A stretch of 17,502 bases of DNA from NCBI GenBank assembly GCA_039928615.1, contig JBDSSS010000080.1, forward strand, positions 1-17,502, read 5' to 3'. Origin of the DNA: JBDSSS01 sp039928615. Lineage in GTDB: Bacteria > Actinomycetota > Actinomycetes > Actinomycetales > Dermatophilaceae. Below, one piece after another: positions 1-10,619 of this stretch (the first letter of the stretch is position 1; the number at the start of each line of letters is the position of its first letter). The notes under the pieces are model-generated. The model was not told the origin of the DNA. It searched no databases and was given only the letters and a program-made list of their open reading frames with translations. The translations under genes were made by a program, and so were the position numbers.

Positions 1-39
1 GACAGGTGGGGGGAAGTGGGCACTCGACCGGGGTGGGGG

Positions 40-1251
40 TCAGGCGGTGGCGTTGAAGGCCTCGATGCGCGCGACCGCCTCGGCGACGGCCGTGCTCCCG
101 GCCGCAAAGCTGAGCCGCACCGCGGTCGCCCCGCGACGGTCGTCGAAGTCTCCCCCGGGGGTGATCGCCACCCCCGCCTCCTCGAGCAGCGCCCGGGCGT
201 ATGCCGCCGAGCCACCCCAGCGCTCGAGCCGGCTCCCGAGGTCGGCCCAGTAGTAGAACGCGCCATCAGCCGGAGCGGCCGCCCCCCAGCCGAGGCGGGA
301 CGCGTTGTCCAGCAACAGCTTCCGGGTGCGACCGAACTCCGCGACGGCCTCGTCGCACTCGCGGTAGGACTCCTCGGCGAACGCGGCGACAGCGGCATAC
401 TGCGCCGGGGCGGGCGGGCACAGCGCGACGTTGCCGGCGAGCGCGTCGACCGGACGCACGAGGTCCTCGGGCAGCAGCATCCAGCCGAGGCGCCAGCCCG
501 TCATCCCCCAGTACTTGCTGAAGGATGAGATGACGACGGCGGACTCGTCGACCTCGCGGGCGCAGACCCCGCGCGGGTCGGCGGCGCCGGGCTGCGGATA
601 GGTCACCCCGTGGTAGATCTCGTCGCTGACGAGACGGACCCCGTGCGACGCGCACCACTGCGCGATCGCCGTCAGCTCGACCCGGTCGACCATCGTGCCC
701 GTCGGGTTCGCCGGCGAGGCGAGGACGAGACCGGCGAGCGGTCCACCCGCCTGGGCGACGTCGAGCAGGTCGGGGGTGGGCTGGAAGCGCACCTCCGGAC
801 CGCAGTCGATCTCGACGACCTCGCAGCCGAGGGCGGCGAGGATGTTGCGGTAGGCCGGGTAGCCGGGCCTCGCGAGCGCCACCCGGTCACCCGGGTCGAA
901 GGCGGCGAGGAAGGCGAGGACGAAGCCGCCGGAGGACCCCGTCGTGATCGCGATCCGCGCCGGGTCGACGTCGAGGTCGTACCACCGGCGGTAGTGCGCG
1001 GCGAGCTCGGTGCGCAGCTCGCGGATGCCGAGGGCCGAGGTGTAGGTGAGGGCACGCCCGGACGTGTGGATCGCGGCCGCGGCCGCGGAGACGAGCGAGG
1101 GCGCTCCCCCCGACGGCTCGCCGGCGCAGAGCGACACGATGTCGCGGCCCTCTCCGCGGAGCACGGCGACCCGGTCGAGGACGTCCATCACCTCGAAGGG
1201 GGCCACGCGGGAGCGTCGCGAGGCGGTGAGCGGCGGCGGTGTCTGCGTCAC
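40..1251 (-). CDS. PLP-dependent aminotransferase, class I/II (aspartate aminotransferase fold)
   Basis: This 403-residue protein is a fold-type I PLP aminotransferase of the AspC/MalY-like group, expected to be cytoplasmic and to move an amino group between an amino acid and a 2-oxo acid. Visible landmarks are LCAGEPSGG near residue 41, TYTSALGIRELR (69-80) where the N-terminal segment closes the active site, PANPTG (180-185, N182 for the PLP ring), DEIYHG (210-215, D210 and Y213), the Schiff-base lysine K246 in SSFSKYWGMTGWRLGW, and a C-terminal VRLSFA whose R379 should bind the substrate carboxylate. The length is normal for the family. The frame stays open far upstream, but homology begins near here, and the GTG at 1251 is preceded by GGGGGAG about ten bases away, so it is the preferred start. 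The gene is divergent from the alpha/beta hydrolase with 81 bp between. The amino-acid substrate cannot be told from sequence. Confidence 0.93.
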   Translation of the reverse strand: MTQTPPPLTASRRSRVAPFEVMDVLDRVAVLRGEGRDIVSLCAGEPSGGAPSLVSAAAAAIHTSGRALTYTSALGIRELRTELAAHYRRWYDLDVDPARIAITTGSSGGFVLAFLAAFDPGDRVALARPGYPAYRNILAALGCEVVEIDCGPEVRFQPTPDLLDVAQAGGPLAGLVLASPANPTGTMVDRVELTAIAQWCASHGVRLVSDEIYHGVTYPQPGAADPRGVCAREVDESAVVISSFSKYWGMTGWRLGWMLLPEDLVRPVDALAGNVALCPPAPAQYAAVAAFAEESYRECDEAVAEFGRTRKLLLDNASRLGWGAAAPADGAFYYWADLGSRLERWGGSAAYARALLEEAGVAITPGGDFDDRRGATAVRLSFAAGSTAVAEAVARIEAFNATA

Positions 1252-1332
1252 CGGCCCAGTCTCCCCCACGCCCGTGGGCCTCGGCGCCGACCTCGTGCAG
1301 GCGCAGCAGGACGCAGTGGCATCATCGCCGGC

Positions 1333-2202
1333 ATGACCCTGATCGAGCTTCCCGACGGCCGCCACCTCGACGTTGCCGTCAGCGGCCCCGACTCGGGGAC
1401 CCCGCTGCTCTACCACCACGGGACCCCCGGCTCGGTCCGCGCGTTCCGGTCCCTCGAGCGTGCCGCGCACAGCCGGGGTCTTCGACTCGTCACGTGGTCC
1501 CGGCCCGGCTACGGAGTCTCGACGCGGCGGCCCGGCCGCAGCGTCGTCGACGTCGTGGACGACGTCGAGACCGTGCTCGACCACCTCGGCGCACCCCGGT
1601 GCCTCGTCGCCGGCTGGTCCGGCGGTGGTCCCCACGCCTTGGCGACCGGGGCGCGTCTCGCGGGCCGGGTGGCCGGCGTGCTCACCATCGCGGGAGTCGG
1701 CCCCCACGACGCGAGCGACCTCGACTTCCTCGCGGGGATGGGTGAGGACAACCTCGAGGAGTTCGGGCTCGCGTTGCGCGGCGAGGAGGCCCTGCGCGGC
1801 TTCCTCGACGACGCAGCTCCGGGGCTGCGGGCCGCCAGCCCCGGCGACATCATCGAGGAGATGCGCAGCCTGCTGCCGGTCGTCGACCAGGCGCTCGTCA
1901 CCGACGAGTTCGGGGAGGACCTCGCCGCTGCCTTCCACGAGGCCCTGCGGGTCGGGGTCGACGGGTGGCTCGACGACGACCTCGCCTTCTGCCGGCCGTG
2001 GGGCTTCGACCTCGCCGAGACCGCTGTGCCGACCTTCGTCTGGCAGGGCTCGGAGGACCTCATGGTGCCCTTCTCGCACGGCCAGTGGCTCGGCGAGAAC
2101 GTCCCCGGGGTCACCGCGCACCTGCTCGAGGGCGAAGGACACCTCTCGGTGCTCGTCGGCTCGGTCGACGCCATGCTCGATGAGCTCGTCGACACCCTCT
2201 GA
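1333..2202 (+). CDS. alpha/beta hydrolase fold protein
   Basis: A 289-residue cytoplasmic alpha/beta hydrolase without a signal peptide. The oxyanion-hole motif HHGTPGS lies at residues 28-34, the nucleophile elbow GWSGGG at 94-99 puts the serine at S96, the likely acid is D242 in WQGSEDLMVP, and the base is H270 in EGEGHLSV, so the catalytic triad looks complete. The HGTPGS form and the layout resemble the proline iminopeptidase/haloperoxidase-like branch, but the cap region (about 130-220) gives no substrate clue. The ATG at 1333 is where the conserved protein begins; the frame is open further upstream but antisense to the aminotransferase. No strong ribosome binding site is visible. The gene converges on the SGNH-type gene with only 31 bp between, a stretch of GACGGC/GCGACGGC-like repeats without an obvious hairpin. 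Confidence 0.9.
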   Translation: MTLIELPDGRHLDVAVSGPDSGTPLLYHHGTPGSVRAFRSLERAAHSRGLRLVTWSRPGYGVSTRRPGRSVVDVVDDVETVLDHLGAPRCLVAGWSGGGPHALATGARLAGRVAGVLTIAGVGPHDASDLDFLAGMGEDNLEEFGLALRGEEALRGFLDDAAPGLRAASPGDIIEEMRSLLPVVDQALVTDEFGEDLAAAFHEALRVGVDGWLDDDLAFCRPWGFDLAETAVPTFVWQGSEDLMVPFSHGQWLGENVPGVTAHLLEGEGHLSVLVGSVDAMLDELVDTL

Positions 2203-2233
2203 AGCGACGGAGACGGCGACAGCGACGGCGACG

Positions 2234-3196
2234 TCAGAGCAGCGGGGACAGGTCGAGCGACTCGACGAGTCGGGCGACCATCGCGACCCCGGCCTGGGTC
2301 AGCCGGGGGGACCCGTCGAGCCAGCTGCTGTAGTCAGAGGCCGGCTCACGTCCGCTGGACCCGTTGACGGCGTGCCACAGGTCCGCGCAGACGAACCCGT
2401 GCGCGGTCGCCGCCGCGCAGTCCGCGGTGGCCCACCGGCCGGTGAGCTCGAGAGACCGCTCGAGCGCGGGTCCGAGCCACGAGGACGGGGGTAGGGCTTC
2501 GAGGTCGGGGTGCCCGACGAGGCCGTTGAAGACACCGAGGTCGACGAGCACCGCCGGGTGGTCGGACACGAGGCTCTCGATGGAGGCGTAGATCTGCCCG
2601 AGTCGGCTCCGGTAGCTCGACACGAACGCGTACAGGCACGCGTCGGACAGCTGGGCCAGCACCTCAAGTCCGGAATCGTCGTGGTCGCCGGTCCACGCCG
2701 TGACCCCGCACGGGAAGGCCAGGACCCCGCCCTGGCTCTGCATCCCCACGGACACGACGACGAGGTCGGCCTCTCCGATGATGCGCTCGCGCTCGTCGGA
2801 GGTGAGTCCGAGCAGCACCCCGTCGACGTCGCCACCCGGGAGCGAGAGGTTGACGGTCACGACCGGTCGCCCGGTGAGTTCGCCAAGGTCCCGCGCGAGG
2901 GCCTGTTCTAGGCTGACGCAGGGGGCGACCCGTCTCGGCGCCCCGGCCACGCAGCCGGGGATCGGGACGGTCAACGAGTCTCCCACGACGACGACGCGGA
3001 GCGGGTCGGTCCGCGTCATCCTGGGCTCCGGCGTGATGACGGCATCGGGCGCCACCACCGAGAGAGGGCGGGCGTTCCCCAGAGTCCCGTCGCAGGCACC
3101 CAGGGCGGCGATCACGGCGACGATCGTGACCACGACGCCGACCGCACGGCGGCCGGAGCGCGACCCCCGGCCCTGACCGCTTCTGCCTCGCACCAC
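2234..3196 (-). CDS. SGNH/GDSL-type lipoprotein with degenerate catalytic motifs
   Basis: A 320-residue exported protein. An Arg-rich N-terminus and a hydrophobic stretch (about 19-31) lead to a lipobox ALGAC, with the lipidated cysteine at C35. SGNH block I is clear (VVVGDSL, S74), and NLSLPGG (116-122) suits block II. At block III the expected G-x-N reads GMQ (151-153). At block V the expected D-x-x-H is replaced by DGSPRLTQAG (294-303), which has no histidine. Six further cysteines (82, 93, 163, 187, 260, 270) suggest disulfides outside the cell. It may be a binding protein, a non-canonical esterase, or a hydrolase whose histidine comes from elsewhere (DLWH at 272-275 is nearby). The GTG start at 3196 follows GGAGG by six bases; a second GTG at 3193 is equally possible. 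A TACAGT box at 3213-3218 could be its -10 element. It is divergent from the M20 gene. Confidence 0.82.
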   Translation of the reverse strand: MVRGRSGQGRGSRSGRRAVGVVVTIVAVIAALGACDGTLGNARPLSVVAPDAVITPEPRMTRTDPLRVVVVGDSLTVPIPGCVAGAPRRVAPCVSLEQALARDLGELTGRPVVTVNLSLPGGDVDGVLLGLTSDERERIIGEADLVVVSVGMQSQGGVLAFPCGVTAWTGDHDDSGLEVLAQLSDACLYAFVSSYRSRLGQIYASIESLVSDHPAVLVDLGVFNGLVGHPDLEALPPSSWLGPALERSLELTGRWATADCAAATAHGFVCADLWHAVNGSSGREPASDYSSWLDGSPRLTQAGVAMVARLVESLDLSPLL

Positions 3197-3277
3197 GAGC
3201 CACCTCCCGGGGACTGTAGAACCCTTCCACCGTACTCTCGGCCAGCCTGCCGGGCCCGTGGTTTTCCGGGCCCCAAC

Positions 3278-3289
3278 TAGGCTCCAGCC
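3278..3289 (+). promoter_or_regulatory. leaderless-type -10 element of the M20 gene
   Basis: TAGGCT at 3278-3283 is followed by exactly six bases and then the ATG at 3290. This matches the TAnnnT box at -12 to -7 of leaderless actinobacterial transcripts, whose first base is the A of the start codon. No Shine-Dalgarno sequence is present, in agreement. The -35 region is not recognisable. Confidence 0.65.
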
Positions 3290-4519
3290 ATGTCGCGAAC
3301 GCTCGACCTGGCCACCACGCTCGCCCCCGACCTCGTCGCTCTCCGACGTCGGCTCCACCAGATCCCTGAGATCGGCCTCGACCTGCCGCTGACGCAGCAG
3401 GCGGTGCTCGACGCGCTGGAGGGTCTCGACCTCGAGATCACGCTCGGCACCTCGTTGTCGTCCGTCGTCGCCGTCCTGCGTGGCACCGCGCCGGTGCCCG
3501 ACGCCGAGCGCAGTGTCCGTCCCGCGGTGCTGCTGCGCGGCGACATGGATGCCCTGCCCGTGACCGAGGAGGTCGTCTCGGACCACCGCTCGACCCATGA
3601 CGGGGTGATGCACGCCTGTGGGCACGACCTGCACATGGCCGCCCTCGTCGGGGCTGCGCAGGTGCTCCACGCGATGCGGGACGAACTCGCCGGTGACGTC
3701 GTGTTCATGTTCCAGCCCGGTGAGGAGGGTCCGGGCGGGGCCGCCCCGATGATCGACGAGGGCCTGCTCGAGGCGAGCGGGCACCGGGTCTGCGCGGCCT
3801 ACACGTTGCACGTCTACTCGGCCGAGCACCCCAAGGGCACGTGGTTCGGCCGACCCGGCCCGCTCATGGCCGCAGCGGACGAGGCCGTCGTCCGCGTCGT
3901 CGGCCGGGGCGGCCATGGCGCCTCACCGCACCGCACCCTCGACCCGATCCCGGTGGCCTGCGAGATGGTCGTGGCCCTGCACACGATGGTGACGCGCGGC
4001 TTCGACGTGTTTGACCCGGCCGTCGTGACCGTGGGCCGGATCGCCGGTGGGACGAAGGACAACATCATCCCCGACGACGCCGTCTTCGAGGCGACGGTCC
4101 GCACCCTGTCGCCCGAGTCCCGACAGCGCGTGCAGGAGCGGATCACCCGGCTGTGCAAGGGGATCGCCGAAGCCCACGGTCTGACGGCCGAGGTCGACTA
4201 CCGGCTCGGCTACCCCGTGACCCGCAACGACGAGGCTGAGTTCGCCCACGCGCAGGGCGTGGTGGCCGACCTCTTCGGGGCAGACCGCTGGACGCCGATG
4301 GCTGATCCCGAGCTGGGGTCGGAGGACATGTCGTTCGTCCTCGACGAGGTCCCCGGGGCCTACCTCAACCTCAGCGCCTGCGCGCACGACAACCCGGCTG
4401 ACGCGGACGACAACCACTCCCCCCGTGCCGAGTTCGACGACTCGGTCCTCGGTGACGCGGCGGCCTACCTCGCAGAGGTGGCACTACGCCGACTCGCCGC
4501 CGGGCCGGCCACGACCTGA
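3290..4519 (+). CDS. M20 family amidohydrolase (hippurate hydrolase / N-acyl amino acid amidohydrolase type)
   Basis: A 409-residue metallopeptidase-fold amidohydrolase of the M20D group, which removes acyl groups from N-acylated amino acids or related amides in the cytoplasm. It starts with the usual RRRLHQIPEIG (19-29). Likely metal ligands are C110 and H112 in HACGHDLHM, E146 in PGEEGPGGA, H174 in TLHVY and H376 in DNHSPRAEFDD; a cysteine at the first metal position is characteristic of this branch. The lid/dimerisation domain contains GRGGHGASPH (205-214). The length is typical. The ATG has no Shine-Dalgarno but a leaderless-type promoter directly in front. The gene is alone on its strand and ends in a strong hairpin shared with the convergent membrane gene. 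The acyl substrate is unknown. Confidence 0.93.
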   Translation: MSRTLDLATTLAPDLVALRRRLHQIPEIGLDLPLTQQAVLDALEGLDLEITLGTSLSSVVAVLRGTAPVPDAERSVRPAVLLRGDMDALPVTEEVVSDHRSTHDGVMHACGHDLHMAALVGAAQVLHAMRDELAGDVVFMFQPGEEGPGGAAPMIDEGLLEASGHRVCAAYTLHVYSAEHPKGTWFGRPGPLMAAADEAVVRVVGRGGHGASPHRTLDPIPVACEMVVALHTMVTRGFDVFDPAVVTVGRIAGGTKDNIIPDDAVFEATVRTLSPESRQRVQERITRLCKGIAEAHGLTAEVDYRLGYPVTRNDEAEFAHAQGVVADLFGADRWTPMADPELGSEDMSFVLDEVPGAYLNLSACAHDNPADADDNHSPRAEFDDSVLGDAAAYLAEVALRRLAAGPATT

Positions 4520-4547
4520 CGGGGTCGTCCCGATCCCGTCAGGTCGT
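4511..4547. terminator. bidirectional terminator, perfect 13-bp inverted repeat
   Basis: Arms 4511-4523 and 4535-4547 are perfect reverse complements (ACGACCTGACGGG type) around an 11-nt loop. The stop codons of both converging genes (TGA at 4517-4519 and its mirror at 4539-4541) lie inside the arms. There is no T-run, which is common for actinobacterial hairpin terminators. Confidence 0.75.
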
Positions 4548-5348
4548 CCGCGCCGGTTGGGTGGTCAGCTCGACCGTCTGGACCACCCAGAAGACGGCGA
4601 ACGCGGCCAGGACGACGACCTCGGCCCAGAAGACACCGGTGCTCGACCCTCGCCACACGGTGATGGCGACCGCGAGGAGGCCCGCGGGGATCGCTGCCGC
4701 CACCCCGACGTACCACCCGGAGTAGCTCGAACCCTTGGTGCTGAACGCGTTGATGGCCGCGACCAGGACGATGGCGACGAACATCGGGATGGCAGCGAGC
4801 GGGTGCCCGATCGCGGCCAGCAGCTCCGGGTCGACGAGGACGAGGACCCCGTAGCCGACCAGCCAGAGCCCGACGGCGATGGCGCCGACCCGTGCCAACG
4901 GCTCCTTCGGGAAGGGAAAGCGCCTGGAGAGGTACCAGTTCGCGCAGAGAGCCAACACGAACGCCAGGATGACTGCACGGACGCCCGTGCTGATGACCTC
5001 GAGGGGGACCTTCGTGTCCGACGGCGTGGGGATCGTTGCGACGAAGAAGGCCATCGTGCCGGAGAAGTCGAGCAGGTGGTCCTCGGACTCGGTGTTTCCC
5101 TGGTAGGCGAGCATCGCGATACCGATCCCGGCCAGGACACCGGTGAAGATCGTCTGGGAGCTGCCGTAGTAGTAGGCGCTGATCGATCCTCGCAGGCCGC
5201 CGATCTGGAGGGTGTCGAGCAGCACCGCCGCGGCGAGCATCACGACGAGCACGACCACCGCCGCACGGAGGTACCCGTAGGTACCCCGGAAGGCGGGGTT
5301 CTCCGGTGGCGGGGCGGCGCGGCCCGTGACTCGTCTCATCCTCGACAT
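4539..5348 (-). CDS. conserved multi-span membrane protein of unknown function
   Basis: A 269-residue integral membrane protein with about seven or eight hydrophobic segments: roughly residues 27-46, 66-82, 92-107, 122-140, 153-172, 183-200, 210-226 and 240-256. The segment with ISAYYYG (56-62), TGVLAGIGIAMLAYQGN and then DFSGTMAFFVATIPT recalls a family of bacterial membrane proteins of unknown function in which ISxYY, a YxG motif and a proline/threonine turn are conserved; I cannot name the family with certainty. No catalytic or transport signature was recognised. ATG 5348 is preferred; ATG 5339 is an alternative. A TAGGGG box sits exactly twelve to seven bases before 5348, a near match to the leaderless promoter pattern but lacking the final T. 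It lies 115 bp downstream of the kinase gene on the same strand and may be a separate unit. Confidence 0.8.
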   Translation of the reverse strand: MSRMRRVTGRAAPPPENPAFRGTYGYLRAAVVVLVVMLAAAVLLDTLQIGGLRGSISAYYYGSSQTIFTGVLAGIGIAMLAYQGNTESEDHLLDFSGTMAFFVATIPTPSDTKVPLEVISTGVRAVILAFVLALCANWYLSRRFPFPKEPLARVGAIAVGLWLVGYGVLVLVDPELLAAIGHPLAAIPMFVAIVLVAAINAFSTKGSSYSGWYVGVAAAIPAGLLAVAITVWRGSSTGVFWAEVVVLAAFAVFWVVQTVELTTQPARTT

Positions 5349-5448
5349 CCGCCACCCCTACCCACGAGAGCACGCCACCGATCTGATCCGACCAGAATGC
5401 CATTCGAAGTCCCGCCCCGCAGGCGCTTGGCTGGGAATGTCGGAACCG

Positions 5449-5470
5449 GCGCAGGACCGAAGGTCAGCGC
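5449..5470 (-). terminator. possible hairpin terminator at the end of the kinase gene
   Basis: Reading the minus strand, GCGC then GACC pair with GGTC then GCGC around a 3-nt loop, with a small internal loop between the two 4-bp stems. The kinase stop codon lies inside. It is weaker than the convergent terminators in this window and has no T-run. Confidence 0.3.
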
Positions 5471-6411
5471 AGACGCAGCAGCGTGCTGGCGAGGTAGGGC
5501 TGGAGGGCGCCGGCCCAGCGGGCACTCGTCGCCGGGAGGGTGGGCAGACCCTGGGGTGCCGGCTCCGTCGACCTCGCAACAAACGCCATGGCCGCCGCGG
5601 CTGCGATGGCGAGAAGGTCCGCAGGGTCGCGGTCGCGCAGCACCGGGTCCAGTGCCGCGACCTCCGCGGTGCTGGGCTCCGCACCCGTCATCGAGCAGTC
5701 CAGCGCCAGCAGGGCATGGTCCATCCACCGGGCTCCTCGACGCACCTGGCCCCAGTCGACGAGCACGGTGCGGTCCGGGGTCAGCACGACGTTGTCGGCG
5801 CGGATGTCCCAGTGCAGCAGGGAGTCGCCGGCGATGAGGTCGCCCGCTCGCGCCGCATGCCACGCCAGCGCATCGTGGTGGTCGCGCCACCACGTGTCGA
5901 CCAGGTCGAGGCGGCTGCCCAGCGTCCGCCAGGCGGTGAGCAGGAGGGGCGCGCTGTCGACGGCCCGAGCGACGCCATCGAGCCGGACCCCGTCGAGGAC
6001 GGGTCTGAGCTCGAGCAGGAGAGCCCCGACACGGGCCAGGTCGGCGCGGCTCCAGGGGGCCGCCGGCGGGGAGCCGGGCAGGTCCTCGATGAGCAGGGCC
6101 ACCCAGTCGCCGTCGTCGTAGACGTCGAGGAGCCGCGGAAGGCCCGCGTGGATCGGCAGAGCCGCAAGCACCCGCGCCTCGTCCCGCAACAGGCCCGGCG
6201 TCTTGGGGTTGAGCCCGGCGCCGCAGGCCTTGACGAACCCGGACACACCGCGGGCGCTGCGCACCCGGGCGGCGGGCCCCGGCGACATGCCGCCGACGCA
6301 GTCCACGACCTGCTCCACCGTTGCGCCCAGCGAGAGGTCGACCCAGTCGCGGACGCACTGCGGGGCCTCGGCATAGCCGATGCGCACCCCGACGGCGTGC
6401 CCCCCGGCCAT
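5464..6411 (-). CDS. aminoglycoside phosphotransferase (APH)-family kinase
   Basis: A 315-residue cytoplasmic protein with the APH/choline-kinase-like fold. The kinase-like catalytic motif HWDIRADN (200-207) supplies D202 and N207. VDWGQ (218-222) supplies the metal-binding D219. K61 in GFVKACG and E78 in LLRDEARVL are candidates for the nucleotide-binding Lys-Glu pair. A hydrophobic Ala-rich helix near 265-278 belongs to the C-lobe rather than to a membrane span. The family includes antibiotic kinases, but also homoserine, choline, fructosamine and many unknown small-molecule kinases, so a resistance function is not implied. The ATG shares one base with the permease stop (TGATG), which indicates translational coupling. 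No ribosome binding site of its own is visible. The link to the transporter suggests a phosphorylated substrate or intermediate, but this is inference. Confidence 0.85.
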   Translation of the reverse strand: MAGGHAVGVRIGYAEAPQCVRDWVDLSLGATVEQVVDCVGGMSPGPAARVRSARGVSGFVKACGAGLNPKTPGLLRDEARVLAALPIHAGLPRLLDVYDDGDWVALLIEDLPGSPPAAPWSRADLARVGALLLELRPVLDGVRLDGVARAVDSAPLLLTAWRTLGSRLDLVDTWWRDHHDALAWHAARAGDLIAGDSLLHWDIRADNVVLTPDRTVLVDWGQVRRGARWMDHALLALDCSMTGAEPSTAEVAALDPVLRDRDPADLLAIAAAAAMAFVARSTEPAPQGLPTLPATSARWAGALQPYLASTLLRLR

Positions 6412-7345
6412 CAGCTGAGGATGTCGGACCGCCGGAAGCGGCGGTAGGCGAGCACCGTGAAGGCCACCGCCCAGACGAGGGACCAGAGCGCTCCGTGGGC
6501 CATGTCCGTGTAGTCAGGAGACACGGCCAGGGCGTCCTGCCAGGCCCTCGAGTAGTGCCCCGGGAAGGCGTGCCGGTAGGGCTCGAGGGCGTCGAGCTGG
6601 TCGAGGATGTTGAACAGGATGCTCACGAGGACCGCGCCGCCCACGGCGGCGAGCGGGGCGTCCGAGCGGGTCCCGATCCAGAAGGCCACCGCCGCGATGG
6701 GCAGCAGGGTGAGGAAGATGTAGCCCATCGCGAGAGCGAGGCGGGGCAGGAACTGGGCCCACGTCAGGTTCTCCCCGATCGGGTTCGTCAGCGGAGCCCA
6801 CCCGTAGGCGATGCCCCCGACGAGCAGCCCCCAGGCGGGCAGCAGGAACGTCGCGAAGAGCGTCGAGCCGACCCCGATGACGAGCTTGCTCGTGAGCAGC
6901 CGGGCCCGCCGCACCGGGGCGATCAGCAGGTAGCGCAGCGACGCCCACGAGGCCTCGGCCGGGACGGCGTCGCCGCAGAAGAGCGCGGCGAGCAGCACGA
7001 GCAGCAGCTCGGAGGAGAGGAAGACGAGCACGAGGCTGAAGTTCGCGGCCCCGCTCTGGGCGAGGTCGAAGATCCGGGTCGTCGCGCCGCCGCGGCTGCT
7101 GCTGTTGCGGTCGCCGAAGAAGAACGACCCGACGAGGACGAGCGGGAGCGCGAGGAGCAGCCCGAACGCCCAGATCGTGCGGCGACGCCCCCACTGGCGC
7201 CGGACCTCGGCACGCCACGAGAGCGGGCTGTGCACGTGCGTCATCGGCTCGTCGGCGGTGGCCGTCGCCGGCTCCATCACGTCGAGCAGCGCCTCGCCGG
7301 GCCCGTGCTCGTCGTCGGCCTCCGGCCGCGCCACGGGGGTCTCGC

Positions 7346-7349
<4 letters not shown>
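6411..7349 (-). CDS. ABC-2 type transporter permease
   Basis: A 312-residue membrane subunit with about six spans at residues 60-78, 105-126, 155-182, 205-226, 232-250 and 285-302, and a cytoplasmic N-terminal tail of about 45 residues rich in acidic residues. The arrangement and the segment SLRYLLIAPVRRARLLTSKL (137-156), with a coupling-helix-like basic stretch between spans, match ABC-2 permeases. The C-terminal YRRFRRSDIL is also typical of such permeases. The ATG overlaps the stop of the upstream ABC fusion gene (ATGA, 4 nt), and the stop overlaps the kinase start by one base. As only one permease gene is present, a homodimer paired with two copies of the ATPase is expected. Transport direction is probably export, as for most ABC-2 systems; the substrate is unknown. 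Confidence 0.9.
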
Positions 7350-10321
<2,972 letters not shown>

Positions 10322-10331
10322 ACGACCATCA

Positions 10332-10351
10332 GATCACGGCAACCCGTGATC
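10332..10351. repeat. 8-bp perfect inverted repeat ahead of the fusion gene
   Basis: GATCACGG at 10332-10339 and CCGTGATC at 10344-10351 are perfect reverse complements around a 4-nt loop. It lies in the 42-bp gap between the 83-residue membrane protein gene and the fusion gene, ending 10 bases before the fusion ATG. It could be an attenuating hairpin, a terminator for the upstream genes or an operator; it has no T-run. Confidence 0.6.
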
Positions 10352-10363
10352 GCGTCGGGGGCC

Positions 10364-10615
10364 TCAGTCCTGCTGCATCCGCCGCTCGAGCCAGAACGCC
10401 ACCCCGAGGCAGACGACGAGAACCATCGCGGGTGGCAGGAAGCGGGCCCCGCCCTCGAGCTCCAGCCACGCGTAGGGGGCGTCGGTGAACGCGAAGAGGT
10501 CAAGCTGGAGCAGGTAGCGCACGATCGGCAGCACGCCGAAGACGAGGCCGAGCGCGCCGACGACGTTGATCACGAAGCGCTGGCCGGCGCCGGTGCTCTC
10601 GGGCGGGACCGTCAC
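10364..10615 (-). CDS. small two-span membrane protein, unknown function
   Basis: An 83-residue protein with two hydrophobic segments (about 15-36 and 61-77), a short loop between them containing DLFAFTDAPYAWLELEGG, and a basic C-terminal WLERRMQQD. No family was recognised. Translation probably starts at the GTG at 10615, just four bases after the stop of the ankyrin gene, which suggests coupled translation. High third-position GC and the tight junction support it as a real gene. It may partner a membrane complex, but there is no direct evidence for which one. Confidence 0.68.
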   Translation of the reverse strand: MTVPPESTGAGQRFVINVVGALGLVFGVLPIVRYLLQLDLFAFTDAPYAWLELEGGARFLPPAMVLVVCLGVAFWLERRMQQD

Positions 10616-10619
10616 GGGC

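Noticed and set aside
1252..2142. A 297-codon upstream extension of the aminotransferase
   Set aside because: It is antisense to the intact alpha/beta hydrolase and has no conserved sequence; the GTG at 1251 has a ribosome binding site.
2203..2233. GACGGC/GCGACGGC repeats as a possible CRISPR or VNTR
   Set aside because: Only about three imperfect short units in 31 bases, without spacers; most likely a GC-rich low-complexity gap.
3197..3916. Upstream extension of the SGNH-type lipoprotein frame
   Set aside because: It is antisense to the M20 gene, and it would bury the signal peptide and lipobox in the middle of the protein.
5349..5463. Possible promoter or operator (GATCTGATC repeat) before the membrane gene
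   Set aside because: The repeat is short and no -10/-35 pair could be defended; nothing else was recognised in this 115-bp gap.
5464..6411. Kinase read as an aminoglycoside-resistance gene
   Set aside because: Only general APH-fold motifs are visible. The family covers many metabolic kinases, so resistance is not supported.
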